From CAVSRC01 sp963782045 (GTDB lineage Bacteria; Pseudomonadota; Alphaproteobacteria; Rhizobiales; Kaistiaceae): a DNA stretch of 64,000 nt. The stretch is taken from contig CAWAIR010000015.1 of assembly GCA_963782045.1 (NCBI GenBank), positions 62,001 to 126,000 of the forward strand, given 5' to 3'. Below, piece after piece: positions 1 to 8,727 of this stretch. Under the pieces are notes generated by a model that worked only from the letters and a program-made list of their open reading frames with translations, did not search any database and was not told the DNA's origin. The position numbers were made by a program, and so were the translations under genes. The first letter of the stretch is position 1. Every line of letters starts with the position of its first letter.

Positions 1-2128
1 GGACGCGGCCCTTCTGTTCGGGCGGCATGGTGGCGTCGCGTTCGAGGATCTGGGTGTAGCCGAAGACCGAGTTGAGCGGCGTGCGCAGCTCGTGGGAGAG
101 GCCCACCAGATAGCGGCTCTTGGCGAGATTGGCGGCTTCCGCCACTTCCTTGGCCTTCTGCAGCGCCGCGTCGGTGCGGCTGTGCGCTTCGATTTCGCGC
201 AACAGCAGCGTCGTCTGGCGCGCCGATTCCTCCTGGGCGACCCGGCGGCTCTCGTGCGCCAGCACCAGGAACCAGGCCAGAATGCCGGCGACGATGAGGA
301 GGATGAAGAAGGCCGCCCACAGCGAGCGGGCGACGGTGTCGGAATAGGCCGGCGCAGCGCTGGTCACCTGGAAATAGACCAGGCAGAGCGCCGCGGCGAC
401 GAGCAGCATGAAGACGGAGAGCAGGCCGAAGAACTGGACGATGCGCGGACTGATGCGCGCCGTCAGCGATTCCGGCAGCAGCGCCGCCACCACGCTCGCC
501 GCCTGCGCCTGCAGCCGCGCCTTCGGCTTGCACAGGTCGTTGCAGCGCGCGTCGAGCGAGCAGCACAGTGAGCAGATCGGCCCCGAATAGGCCGGGCAAT
601 AGGCGGTGTCCTCCGGCTCGAATTCGAGGTCGCACACCGTGCAGGTGAACGCCGCGCGCTCGTGCCATTTCGCCCGCGGCTTGCGCGCCAGGTAGTACTT
701 GCCGCCAGTCGCCCAGGCGATCGCCGGCGCCGAGATGAACGGCACCACCATGGCGATGAACACAGCGAGCGCTTTGGCCGTGGCGCCGAAGAGGCCGGTG
801 GCCGAGATCAGCGCCAGCGCCGCCGATATGCCCATGGCGCCCAGCCCGACCGGGTTGATGTCGTAGAGGTGGGCGCGCTTGAACTCGATGCCCGGCGGCG
901 ACAGGCCAAGGCGCTTGTTGATGGTGAGGTCGGCGACGATGGTGCCGAGCCAGGCGACGGCGACGATCGAGAACAGGCCGAGGATCTTCTCCAGCGCCGT
1001 GTAGATGCCGAGTTCCATCAGCACCAGCGCGATGGTGACGTTGAAGATGAGCCACACCACCCGCCCGGGATGGCTGTGGGTCAGGCGCGAGAAGAAGTTC
1101 GACCACGCCAGCGACCCGGCATAGGCGTTCATCACGTTGATCTTGAGCTGCGACACCACCACGAAGGCGGCGGTGAGCAGCAGCACAAAATCCCGCCAGG
1201 GAATGACGTAGCCGAAGGCAACCCGGTACATCTGCGCCGGCTCGGCGGCGTGCTCGGCCGGCACCGCGTGGCTGAGCGCCAGCACCGCCAGGAACGAGCC
1301 GAACAAAAGCTTGGGCGCGCCCAGCACCACCCAGCCGGGGCCGGCGAGCAGCGTGCCGAGAAAGCCGCGCTTGCTTTCTGTGCCGGCCGGAGTGAAGCGC
1401 AGTACGTCGACCTGCTCGCCGATCTGCGGCATCAGCGCCAGGATGACGGAGGCCGCCGCGCCGAACTTGAGCAGGTCGAATCCGGCGCCGGTTGAGCCGA
1501 GGCCGGGAAAGTTCCGCCAGATCTCGAAGCTCCCCCAGTCCTGCCAGGCGATGAAGCCGACCGGCAGGATGTTGAGGCCGATCCACAGCGGCTGGGTGAT
1601 GAGCTGAAAGCGACTGATGCGGGTTATGCCGTGGGTGACCAGCGGGATCACCGCCACCGCGCTGATGACGTAGCCGACGGGAAGCGGAATGCCGAAGCAC
1701 AGGTCGAGCGCCGTCGACATGATCGAGGCTTCGATGGCGAACAGGATGAAGGTGAAGGTCGCGTAGATCAGCGAGGTGACGGTCGAGCCGATATAGCCGA
1801 AGCCGGCGCCGCGGGTGAGCAGATCGATGTCGACGCCGTAGCGCGAGGCGTAGCGCGCCACCGGCACGCCGGTGAGGAATAGCAAGGCGCCGGCGACGAT
1901 GGTGGCGGCGATGGTGTTGGTGACGCCGTAGGAGAGGGTGATCGACCCGCCGATCGCCTCCAGCGCCAGGAAGGAGATGGCGCCGATGGCGGTCTGCGCC
2001 ACCCGCGGCGTCGACCAGCGCCGGGCGCTCTTGGCGGTGAAGCGCAGCGCGTAGTCTTCCAGCGTCTGGTTGGCGACCCAGCGATTATACTCGCGACGGA
2101 CCGGCAGGATTCTCTGTCGCCCCGCCAT
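1..2128 (-). CDS. Permease-like sensor histidine kinase fusion (partial, runs off left edge)
   Basis: The reading frame starts at the ATG complementary to 2126-2128, behind a GAGGGGAG ribosome site, and is open for 709 codons to the window edge. Residues about 40-480 form roughly a dozen hydrophobic segments resembling an NCS1/cytosine-purine permease. Residues about 496-533 hold a cluster of nine cysteines (CTVC, then CSLCC and others) that could bind zinc or an Fe-S centre. Two further membrane segments follow at about 565-625, then a coiled region and a HisKA box with LSHELRTPLN near residue 679. The ATPase domain and any receiver domain lie outside the window. It is divergent from urtA, so it may sense urea or a related compound and control uptake; that role is inferred from position only. 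Membership of the NCS1 family is my reading of the hydrophobic pattern and is less certain than the kinase call. Confidence 0.75.
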   Translation of the reverse strand, partial: MAGRQRILPVRREYNRWVANQTLEDYALRFTAKSARRWSTPRVAQTAIGAISFLALEAIGGSITLSYGVTNTIAATIVAGALLFLTGVPVARYASRYGVDIDLLTRGAGFGYIGSTVTSLIYATFTFILFAIEASIMSTALDLCFGIPLPVGYVISAVAVIPLVTHGITRISRFQLITQPLWIGLNILPVGFIAWQDWGSFEIWRNFPGLGSTGAGFDLLKFGAAASVILALMPQIGEQVDVLRFTPAGTESKRGFLGTLLAGPGWVVLGAPKLLFGSFLAVLALSHAVPAEHAAEPAQMYRVAFGYVIPWRDFVLLLTAAFVVVSQLKINVMNAYAGSLAWSNFFSRLTHSHPGRVVWLIFNVTIALVLMELGIYTALEKILGLFSIVAVAWLGTIVADLTINKRLGLSPPGIEFKRAHLYDINPVGLGAMGISAALALISATGLFGATAKALAVFIAMVVPFISAPAIAWATGGKYYLARKPRAKWHERAAFTCTVCDLEFEPEDTAYCPAYSGPICSLCCSLDARCNDLCKPKARLQAQAASVVAALLPESLTARISPRIVQFFGLLSVFMLLVAAALCLVYFQVTSAAPAYSDTVARSLWAAFFILLIVAGILAWFLVLAHESRRVAQEESARQTTLLLREIEAHSRTDAALQKAKEVAEAANLAKSRYLVGLSHELRTPLNSVFGYTQILERDATMPPEQKGRV

Positions 2129-2248
2129 GCTCCCCTCTTCGTTCGCCAAATTTCGCTTCACGCTGCCGCTGGCACTGCCTTTTTGCGATGCAAGTTATGG
2201 GCCGGAGCCGCCCGAAGGGCGGCCCCGCCTGCCTTCGCCAGGGCCATC

Positions 2249-2264
2249 TACGTCAATCGACGTA
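2249..2264. promoter_or_regulatory. Palindrome TACGTC-N4-GACGTA, candidate operator
   Basis: TACGTCAATCGACGTA is a perfect 6-bp inverted repeat with a 4-base spacer in the kinase/urtA intergenic region. It fits a dimeric regulator site. A closely similar palindrome lies at 58529-58544. The binding protein is unknown. Confidence 0.4.
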
Positions 2265-2319
2265 TTTGCCACCCCGCATGATCGTCGGAAGGTCCAGGCG
2301 ACGACCAAACGGCCGGCGA

Positions 2320-2334
2320 TGGCATGCCGGGTGC
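2320..2334 (+). promoter_or_regulatory. Candidate sigma-54 promoter for urtA
   Basis: TGGCATGCCGGGTGC has the GG-N10-GC spacing expected of a -24/-12 promoter and lies about 100 bases upstream of the urtA start. Urea transport is under nitrogen control in many bacteria, which makes this plausible. The -12 half (GTGC instead of TTGC) is imperfect and no NtrC site was identified. Confidence 0.25.
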
Positions 2335-2431
2335 ATGTCGGGGTTCGAAGCCAAGGGGCGGTCGTCACGCAAACACGCCGAACCAACACGTGTCCTGCCC
2401 TCCCGCAGGCGACGTCAAGAGGAGTTCACGC

Positions 2432-3746
2432 ATGTTCAAATCGACGGGCCGGTTCCTCGGCTCTCTGGCGCTGGCGGCCGCGGTAGCAGTGCCGCTCGCC
2501 ACGTCGGCCCGGGCTGCCGACGACACCATCAAGGTGGGTATCCTGCATTCGCTGTCGGGCACCATGGCGATTTCGGAGACCACCCTGAAAGACGTCATGC
2601 TGATGCTCATCGACGAGCAGAACAAGAAGGGCGGTCTGCTCGGCAAGAAGCTCGAGCCGGTCGTCGTCGATCCCGCGTCCAACTGGCCGCTGTTCGCCGA
2701 GAAGGCGCGCGAACTGATCAGCCAGGACAAGGTCGCCGCCGTTTTCGGCTGCTGGACCTCGGTCAGCCGCAAGTCGGTGTTGCCGGTGTTCAAGGAGCTC
2801 GAATTCGATCCTCTTCTATCCCGTGCAGTACGAGGGTGAGGAGAGCGAGCGCAACGTCTTCTACACCGGCGCCGCGCCGAACCAGCAGGCCATTCCCGCC
2901 GTCGACTACCTGATGAGCGAGGATGGCGGTTCGGTGAAGCGCTGGGTGCTGGAAGGCACCGACTACGTCTATCCGCGCACCACCAACAAGATCCTCGAGG
3001 CCTACCTCAAGGCCAAGGGCGTCGCGCCTGAAGACATCATGGTCAACTACACGCCCTTCGGCTTCTCCGACTGGCAGACCGAAGTGTCGAAGATCAAGGC
3101 CTTCGGCTCGGCCGGCAAGAAGACGGCGGTGGTCTCGACCATCAACGGCGACGCCAACGTTCCCTTCTACAAGGAACTCGGCAACCAGGGCATCAAGGCG
3201 ACCGACATCCCGGTCGTGGCCTTCTCGGTCGGCGAAGAAGAGCTGTCGGGCATGGACACCATGCCGCTCGTCGGTCACCTGGCGGCGTGGAACTACTTCG
3301 AGAGCGTCGACACGCCTGCCAACGCGGCGTTCATCAAGGAATGGCACGCCTGGACGAAGAACGACAAGCGCACCACCAACGACCCGATGGAAGCCCACTA
3401 CATCGGCTTCAACATGTGGGTGAAGGCGGTCGAGAAGGCCGGCACCACCGATCCCGACAAGGTCATCGCCGCGATGGTCGGCGTCACCGTACCCAACCTC
3501 ACCGGCGGCTACGCCACCATGATGCCGAACCATCACATCACCAAGCCGGTGCTGGTCGGTGAAATCCAGGACAACGGCCAGTTCAACACCGTCTGGCAGT
3601 CGCCTGGCGAAGTCCCCGGCGATGCTTGGTCGGACTATCTGCCCGGCTCCAAGGATCTGATCTCCGATTGGCGTGCGCCGATGTCCTGCGGCAACTTCAA
3701 CGTCAAGACCGGAAAGTGCGGCGGAGAACAGGCTGCCGCGAACTAG
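2432..3746 (+). pseudogene. urtA: Urea ABC transporter substrate-binding protein UrtA, one frameshift
   Basis: UrtA is the periplasmic urea-binding protein of the UrtABCDE importer. The ATG at 2432 begins a signal peptide ending in SARA-ADD, followed by the typical binding-protein start IKVGILHSLSGTMAISE. The frame is lost near 2799-2802. Reading GAG-CTC-GAATTC with one base removed restores a normal ELNSILFYPVQYEGEE junction. The second part continues in another frame to the TAG at 3744-3746 and is intact (YTPFGFSDWQTEV, PNHHITKPV). The span is 1315 bases; removing one base gives 438 codons, the usual length. There are no other lesions, and the downstream transporter genes are intact, so a sequencing error is as likely as a real mutation. 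Confidence 0.85.
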
Positions 3747-3816
3747 ACCCGCATGAAGTTAGCCGGACGGGGCGTCGCCCCGTCCGGTTCTCTCGAAAGG
3801 CAATGGTCTTCGCTGA

Positions 3817-5427
3817 ATGTCGATGCTGCGCACGCCGATCCTCCTGCTTCTGCTCCTGATGGGCCTGTCGGTCAGCGCCGCCGCGACGCCGGCGGACGAT
3901 CTCACCACCGCGCTGCAGGGGCTGGCCAAGGACAGCTTCAGCGAGACCGTCAAGGTCGTGAATGCCGTTGCCGCCAGCGGCAGCGACCGCGCCGAGGTGA
4001 TCCTCACTGCGCTCAAGCAGGGGAACCTCTATTTCGCCACCTCCGACCAACAGGCCTACATCAAGGATTCCTCCGGCAATCTCACCGTTGCCGTGACGGG
4101 CGAGCCTCATCAGGGTGACGTGCCCTTCGGCCTGAAGAAGGTGCGCCTCAACAACCTGGTGCGCAGCGCGCTCGACGCCGCGATGGGTGCGCTGCAGTTG
4201 ATGGCGCACGATCCCGCCAAACGCCGCGCTGCGGCCGAAGCCGTGTTCAAGTCGCGTGATGCCTCGGCGCTCCCTGAGCTGGAAAAGGCGATCGCCGCCG
4301 AAACCGACCCGGCCATCAAGGCCGAGCAGCTTCAGGCGCGTGCCGCCGTGGTCCTCGCCATGCCCAGCGCCAGCGAGGCCGACATGCTCCAGGCGGTGGA
4401 CGTCATTCGCGACCGCGGCGACCAGGACGCGCTGGCGATCCTCAACAGCCTGCCGTCGACGGCACCCAAGTCGGTGCTCGCCGAGGCCGGGAAGGCCATT
4501 GGCGTCATCAAGGGCTCGCTGGCGCTGTGGGACGTGCTGCAGAACCTCTGGTACGGCCTGTCGCTGGGCTCGGTCCTGCTGCTCGCGGCCATCGGCCTGG
4601 CAATCACCTTCGGCGTCATGGGGGTCATCAACATGGCCCACGGCGAGATGGTCATGCTCGGCGCCTACACCACCTTCGTCGTCCAGGAAATCATCCGCAG
4701 CCAGGCGCCCTGGCTGTTCGACTGGTCGCTGGCGATCGCCCTGCCGGCCGCCTTTCTCGTCTCGGGCGCCGTTGGCGTCGCCATCGAGCGCGGCATCATC
4801 CGCTTCCTCTACGGCCGCCCATTGGAGACGTTGCTCGCCACCTGGGGCCTGTCGCTGATCCTGCAGCAGGCGGTGCGCACCATCTTCGGTCCCGACAACC
4901 AGGACGTCGGCAACCCGTCGTGGATGTCGGGGGCCGTCGATATCGGCAATCTGACCATCACCTACAACCGCTTCTGGATCATCATCTTCTCGATCGGCGT
5001 GTTCGTCCTGTTGCTGGCGGTGCTGCGCTTCACCACCTTCGGCCTGCAGATGCGCGCCGTCACCCAGAACCGCGCCATGGCCTCCGCCATGGGCATCCGC
5101 ACGCCCTGGGTCGATGCGCTCACCTTCGGTCTCGGCTCCGGCATCGCCGGCATCGCCGGCGTCGCGCTGTCGCAGATCGACAACGTCAGCCCCAACCTCG
5201 GCCAGAGCTACATCATCAACTCGTTCATGGTCGTGGTCTTCGGCGGGGTCGGCAATCTGTGGGGCACGCTGGTCGGCGCCTTCTCGCTCGGCATCGCCAA
5301 CAAGTTCCTCGAGCCCTATGCCGGTGCCGTCCTCGGCAAGATCGCCATCCTCGTCTTCATCATCCTGTTCATTCAGCGGCGCCCGCGCGGCATGTTCGCG
5401 CTCAAGGGCCGGGCGGTGGAAGCATGA
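3817..5427 (+). CDS. urtB: Urea ABC transporter permease UrtB
   Basis: This 536-residue membrane protein is one of two permeases of the urea importer. It has an N-terminal signal-like segment (MSMLRTPILLLLLLMGLSVS), then about 210 residues of soluble helical sequence that UrtB proteins carry before the LivH-type permease core. From about residue 240 there are several membrane helices, including the conserved stretch GVINMAHGEMVMLGAY. It starts 70 bases after urtA and its TGA overlaps the urtC ATG (ATGA), indicating coupled translation. The soluble extension separates it from ordinary branched-chain amino acid permeases. Confidence 0.93.
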   Translation: MSMLRTPILLLLLLMGLSVSAAATPADDLTTALQGLAKDSFSETVKVVNAVAASGSDRAEVILTALKQGNLYFATSDQQAYIKDSSGNLTVAVTGEPHQGDVPFGLKKVRLNNLVRSALDAAMGALQLMAHDPAKRRAAAEAVFKSRDASALPELEKAIAAETDPAIKAEQLQARAAVVLAMPSASEADMLQAVDVIRDRGDQDALAILNSLPSTAPKSVLAEAGKAIGVIKGSLALWDVLQNLWYGLSLGSVLLLAAIGLAITFGVMGVINMAHGEMVMLGAYTTFVVQEIIRSQAPWLFDWSLAIALPAAFLVSGAVGVAIERGIIRFLYGRPLETLLATWGLSLILQQAVRTIFGPDNQDVGNPSWMSGAVDIGNLTITYNRFWIIIFSIGVFVLLLAVLRFTTFGLQMRAVTQNRAMASAMGIRTPWVDALTFGLGSGIAGIAGVALSQIDNVSPNLGQSYIINSFMVVVFGGVGNLWGTLVGAFSLGIANKFLEPYAGAVLGKIAILVFIILFIQRRPRGMFALKGRAVEA

Positions 5428-6608
5428 TCGGCCGGTTCTTCTCCGGCGGCATCGACCGCACCGCGTTCGTCGTCCTGGTGTTCATCGTCGGCTTCGGGGC
5501 ACTCGTCCCGGCGCTCAATCTGTGGACCCCGGTGGGCAGCCCGCTGCACGTGCCCGACTACCTCGTGCCGCTCGTCGGCAAGTACCTGACCTACGGCCTG
5601 CTGGCGCTCGCCGTCGGCCTCATCTGGGGTTATGCCGGCATCCTGTCGCTCGGCCACGGCGCCTTCTTCGCCCTCGGCGGCTACGCCATGGGCATGTACC
5701 TCATGCGCCAGATCGGCACCCGCGGCGTCTATGCCAACCCGGACCTCCCCGACTTCATGGTCTTCCTCAATTGGAAGCACCTGCCCTGGTACTGGTACGG
5801 CTTCGACATGTTCTGGTTCGCGGCACTGATGGTGCTCGTCGTGCCCGGCGTGCTTGCCTATGTCTTCGGCTGGTTCGCCTTCCGCAGCCGCGTCACCGGG
5901 GTCTATCTGTCGATCATCACCCAGGCGATGACCTATGCGCTGCTGCTCGCCTTCTTCCGCAACGACATGGGCTTCGGCGGCAACAACGGGCTGACCGATT
6001 TCAAGGACATCGTCGGCTTCAACATCCAGGCCGGCTCGACCCGCGGCGCCCTGTTCTTCGCCTCGGCATTGGCCCTGGCCATCGGTTACGTCATCTCGCG
6101 CGCCGTGGTTGCCTCGAAATTCGGCAAGGTCCTGGTCGCCGTGCGCGATGCCGAGAGCCGCACGCGCTTCCTCGGCTACCGGGTGGAGAAGTACAAGCTG
6201 GTCGTCTGGGTGCTCTCCGCCTGCATGGCCGGTGTCGCCGGCGCCCTCTACGTGCCGCAGGTCGGCATCATCAATCCCGGCGAATTCGCGCCCGCCAATT
6301 CGATCGAGGTGGTCATCTGGTGCGCGGTCGGCGGCCGCGGCACTCTGGTCGGCCCGATCGTCGGCGCTCTCCTCGTCAATTTCGCCAAGACCTGGTTCAC
6401 CTCAGGCGTCCTTGCCCCGTACTGGTTGTTTGCTTTGGGTGGTTTGTTCGTCGCGGTCACCCTGTTCCTGCCACGGGGCATTGTCGGCACGATTGTTGGC
6501 TGGAGCCGCAATCGCCACGCAAGTCCGCCGGCGGCCGAGGCGCCGGCGCCCAATCCCCCGCCGACCACCGACATGGTCGAGGACACCTTGCCCAATCCGG
6601 CGGAGTGA
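5424..6608 (+). CDS. urtC: Urea ABC transporter permease UrtC
   Basis: The second permease of the urea importer, 394 residues, is a LivM-type membrane protein. The ATG at 5424 overlaps the urtB stop. Conserved elements include GYAGILSLGHGAFFALGGYAMGM near residue 75 and the cytoplasmic loop VRDAESRTRFLGYRVEKYK near residue 240 that contacts the ATPases. The FGGNNGLTDFKD motif is characteristic of UrtC. The C-terminal tail after the last helix is rich in proline and alanine, and is slightly longer than usual. It works with UrtB in the inner membrane and is powered by UrtD and UrtE. Confidence 0.93.
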   Translation: MIGRFFSGGIDRTAFVVLVFIVGFGALVPALNLWTPVGSPLHVPDYLVPLVGKYLTYGLLALAVGLIWGYAGILSLGHGAFFALGGYAMGMYLMRQIGTRGVYANPDLPDFMVFLNWKHLPWYWYGFDMFWFAALMVLVVPGVLAYVFGWFAFRSRVTGVYLSIITQAMTYALLLAFFRNDMGFGGNNGLTDFKDIVGFNIQAGSTRGALFFASALALAIGYVISRAVVASKFGKVLVAVRDAESRTRFLGYRVEKYKLVVWVLSACMAGVAGALYVPQVGIINPGEFAPANSIEVVIWCAVGGRGTLVGPIVGALLVNFAKTWFTSGVLAPYWLFALGGLFVAVTLFLPRGIVGTIVGWSRNRHASPPAAEAPAPNPPPTTDMVEDTLPNPAE

Positions 6609-6613
6609 GCGAG

Positions 6614-7366
6614 ATGAACGATCACGCCAAGAGCACGCTGCTTTATCTCGACGGCGTCACCGTCTCCTTCGACGGCTTCAAGGCGCTGAACGAGCTGTCG
6701 CTCATCATCGAGCCCGGCGAGATGCGCGCCATCATCGGGCCGAACGGCGCCGGCAAGACCACCATGATGGACGTGGTCACCGGCAAGACGCGGCCGGATT
6801 CCGGCGACATCTATTTCGACGGCGCGGTCGATCTCACCCGGCTCGACGAGGCCGCCATTGCCACGCTCGGCATCGGCCGCAAGTTCCAGAAGCCGACCGT
6901 GTTCGAGAGCCACACGGTGTGGGACAATCTCGACCTCGCGCTCGCCGGCCCGCGCGGGCCCTCCGCCGCGCTCTTCCGCAAGCGGCCGCCCTCGGCCGCC
7001 GAGCGCATCGAGGAGATTCTGTCGATCATCCGCCTCGGCGACCGCCGCGACGTGCTCGCCGCCTTCTTGAGCCACGGCCAGAAGCAGTGGCTGGAGATCG
7101 GCATGCTGCTCGCCCAGGAGCCCAAGCTGCTGCTCGTCGACGAGCCGGCCGCCGGCATGACCGACGCCGAGACCGAGACCACCGCCGAGCTTCTCCGCGA
7201 GATCGCCAGGGAGAAGTCGGTGATCGTGGTCGAGCACGACATGGTTTTCGTGCGCGCGCTCGGCGTCAAGGTGACGGTGCTGCACGAGGGCTCGGTCATC
7301 TCGCAGGGCTCGCTCGACGAAGTGTCGGCCGATCCGCGCGTCGTCGAAGTGTATCTGGGGAGATGA
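6614..7366 (+). CDS. urtD: Urea ABC transporter ATP-binding protein UrtD
   Basis: This 250-residue LivG-type ATPase drives urea import. It has a Walker A box GPNGAGKTT near residue 38, a signature region reading LSHGQKQWLEIGM instead of LSGGQ (LSHGQKQ is normal for UrtD), and Walker B LLLVDEPAAGMTDAE. The switch histidine is in VVEHDM. The chosen ATG at 6614 lies five bases after the urtC stop with a GAGCGAG ribosome site; an in-frame GTG sits at 6605. It is separated from urtE by a 106-base palindromic insertion, unlike the tight spacing elsewhere in the operon. Confidence 0.93.
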   Translation: MNDHAKSTLLYLDGVTVSFDGFKALNELSLIIEPGEMRAIIGPNGAGKTTMMDVVTGKTRPDSGDIYFDGAVDLTRLDEAAIATLGIGRKFQKPTVFESHTVWDNLDLALAGPRGPSAALFRKRPPSAAERIEEILSIIRLGDRRDVLAAFLSHGQKQWLEIGMLLAQEPKLLLVDEPAAGMTDAETETTAELLREIAREKSVIVVEHDMVFVRALGVKVTVLHEGSVISQGSLDEVSADPRVVEVYLGR

Positions 7367-7383
7367 TGATGACTCGACGGAAG

Positions 7384-7467
7384 CAGGCAATCGGCGCTAG
7401 GCAGTCGGCAGTCGGAAATAGCGCGATTGCCGACTGCCCAATGCCGACTGCCGGCTCCGAAGGAGCC
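7384..7467. repeat. Palindromic repeat between urtD and urtE with a hairpin over the urtE ribosome site
   Basis: Tandem variants of GGCAGTCGGC at 7385-7415 face inverted copies at 7430-7452. GGCAGTCGGCA at 7400-7410 pairs perfectly with 7442-7452, and GGCAGTCGG at 7407-7415 pairs with 7430-7438, so alternative folds are possible. Directly after comes a 6-bp hairpin, GGCTCC (7453-7458) and GGAGCC (7462-7467), whose 3' arm contains the AGGAG ribosome site of urtE. The element looks like a dispersed palindrome inserted within the operon. Confidence 0.7.
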
Positions 7468-7472
7468 GTGCC

Positions 7473-8168
7473 ATGCTGAAGGCCACCAACGTCGATCTCT
7501 TCTACGGCGCCGCCCAGGCGCTCAGGGGCGTGTCGTTCTCCGCCGAGATCGGCAAGGTTTCCGCGTTGATGGGCCGCAACGGCGTCGGCAAGACCTCGTT
7601 CCTGCGCGCCATCATGGGCGAGCAGCCGATTGCAGGCGGCGAGATCGCCCTCGGCGGCAAGGTGCTTGGCCGCATGGCGCCGCACGATCGCGCCCGCCTC
7701 GGCATCGCCTACGTGCCCCAGGGCCGCGACATCTTCCCGCTGCTCACCGTCGAGGAAAACCTCAAGACCGGCTACGCGCAGCTTCCGCATAGCCAGCGCT
7801 CGATTCCCGCCGACGTCTTCGATCTCTTCCCCGTGCTCGGCGACATGCTGCGCCGGCGCGGCGGCGATCTCTCCGGCGGCCAGCAGCAGCAGCTCGCCAT
7901 CGGCCGCGCCCTGGTCACCCGGCCGAAGCTCTTGGTCCTCGACGAGCCGACCGAGGGCATCCAGCCCTCGATCATCAAGGATATCGGCCGCGCCATCGAG
8001 TGGCTCAGGACCAAGGGCGAGATGGCGATATTGCTGGTCGAGCAGTATTTTGACTTCGTCCACCAACTCGCCGACACCTTCTCGGTCATGGACCGCGGCG
8101 AGATCATCCTGTCCGGCACGCGCGACGAGATGGACCCCGACAAGGTCCGCCGGCACCTGACGGTTTAG
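7473..8168 (+). CDS. urtE: Urea ABC transporter ATP-binding protein UrtE
   Basis: This 231-residue LivF-type ATPase is the second nucleotide-binding subunit of the urea importer. It shows Walker A GRNGVGKTS near residue 35, the signature LSGGQQQQLAIGRAL, Walker B LLVLDEPTEGIQPS and the switch region LVEQYFDF, all typical of UrtE. The ATG at 7473 follows an AGGAG ribosome site held inside a small hairpin. Its last 48 bases are duplicated at 9251-9298 beyond a TetR-SnoaL cassette. Its TAG overlaps the stop of the convergent tetR gene. Confidence 0.93.
   Translation: MLKATNVDLFYGAAQALRGVSFSAEIGKVSALMGRNGVGKTSFLRAIMGEQPIAGGEIALGGKVLGRMAPHDRARLGIAYVPQGRDIFPLLTVEENLKTGYAQLPHSQRSIPADVFDLFPVLGDMLRRRGGDLSGGQQQQLAIGRALVTRPKLLVLDEPTEGIQPSIIKDIGRAIEWLRTKGEMAILLVEQYFDFVHQLADTFSVMDRGEIILSGTRDEMDPDKVRRHLTV
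8121..8168 (+). repeat. Direct repeat copy 1: 3' end of urtE
   Basis: The last 48 bases of urtE match 9251-9298, with 40 identical bases followed by eight with two differences. Both copies encode RDEMDPDKVRRHLTV and a TAG stop; the two differences (ACG/ACC and GTT/GTC) are silent. The copies bracket the TetR-SnoaL cassette, 1130 bases apart. Confidence 0.9.
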
Positions 8169-8725
8169 CGGGGACGCAACCCGTCGCGCAGGATCGCGAA
8201 GAAGTGCCCTCGCGAACGTCCCGTCTGGTCGACGGCCATCGTGGCGGCCGCCATCAGCGCAAGCACTTCGCCGGCGGAGACGTCGCGGCGAATGGCGCCC
8301 GCCATCTGGGCGCGGCGCAACAGGCGCGCTAGCGCGGCGCGCAATGCCTTCAATTCGTTCTGAACGGTCGCGCGGATGTCGTAACCGGCGTTGGTCAGCG
8401 CCGCGACCAGACTCCGCTTCCACGCCGCGTCGGCCCAAATACGCCCGAGCAGATCGAAGAAGGCTGCGCCGGGGTCCGCATGGGCGAGGCGGTCAGTGGC
8501 CATCGCCGTGAGTTCGGCAAGATGGTCGGCCACGATCGCCGCGTAGAGGACCTCCTTGGTGGCAAAGGCGCGGTAGACGGTGCCAACGCCAACGCCGGCA
8601 CGGCGCGCCACATCGTCCATGCCGACATCCGTGCCGCACTCTGCAAACAGCGTCCGCGCCGCGGAGAGAATCCGCGCCTGATTGCGCCTGGCGTCGGCCC
8701 TGAGCTTCGATCCGCGCGCCGGCAT
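8165..8725 (-). CDS. TetR family transcriptional regulator
   Basis: This 186-residue protein has an N-terminal TetR helix-turn-helix at about residues 15-60 (ILSAARTLFAECG, then VGVGTVYRAFATKEVLYAAI) and an all-helical ligand domain. Its ATG lies two bases after the stop of the SnoaL-like gene, so the two are co-transcribed. Two inverted repeats with 4-base spacers upstream of the SnoaL gene (9168-9183 and 9193-9206) are likely its operators, implying autoregulation. The gene is convergent with urtE and their stop codons overlap. It is part of a cassette bounded by duplicated urtE sequence. The ligand is unknown. Confidence 0.88.
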   Translation of the reverse strand: MPARGSKLRADARRNQARILSAARTLFAECGTDVGMDDVARRAGVGVGTVYRAFATKEVLYAAIVADHLAELTAMATDRLAHADPGAAFFDLLGRIWADAAWKRSLVAALTNAGYDIRATVQNELKALRAALARLLRRAQMAGAIRRDVSAGEVLALMAAATMAVDQTGRSRGHFFAILRDGLRPR

Positions 8726-8727
8726 TG

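Larger units (their letters stand above)
2129..2431. promoter_or_regulatory. Divergent intergenic region between the sensor kinase and urtA
   Basis: These 303 bases separate two divergent genes and must hold both promoters. They contain a palindrome at 2249-2264 and a candidate sigma-54 element at 2320-2334, listed separately. The urtA ribosome site GGAG lies at 2421-2424, seven bases before the ATG. I found no convincing sigma-70 promoter and no short gene. Confidence 0.5.

Noticed and set aside
92..1882. Plus-strand open frames over the left edge (159, 277 and 83 residues)
   Set aside because: They are antisense to the permease-kinase gene and rich in arginine, as expected of high-G+C shadow frames.
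2170..2190. TGGCAC...TTTGC as a sigma-54 promoter
   Set aside because: The spacing between GG and GC is two bases too long; the candidate at 2320-2334 fits better.
4527..5423. Long N-terminal extension of the urtC frame
   Set aside because: It lies inside urtB and gives no sensible protein; the ATG at 5424 overlapping the urtB stop is right.
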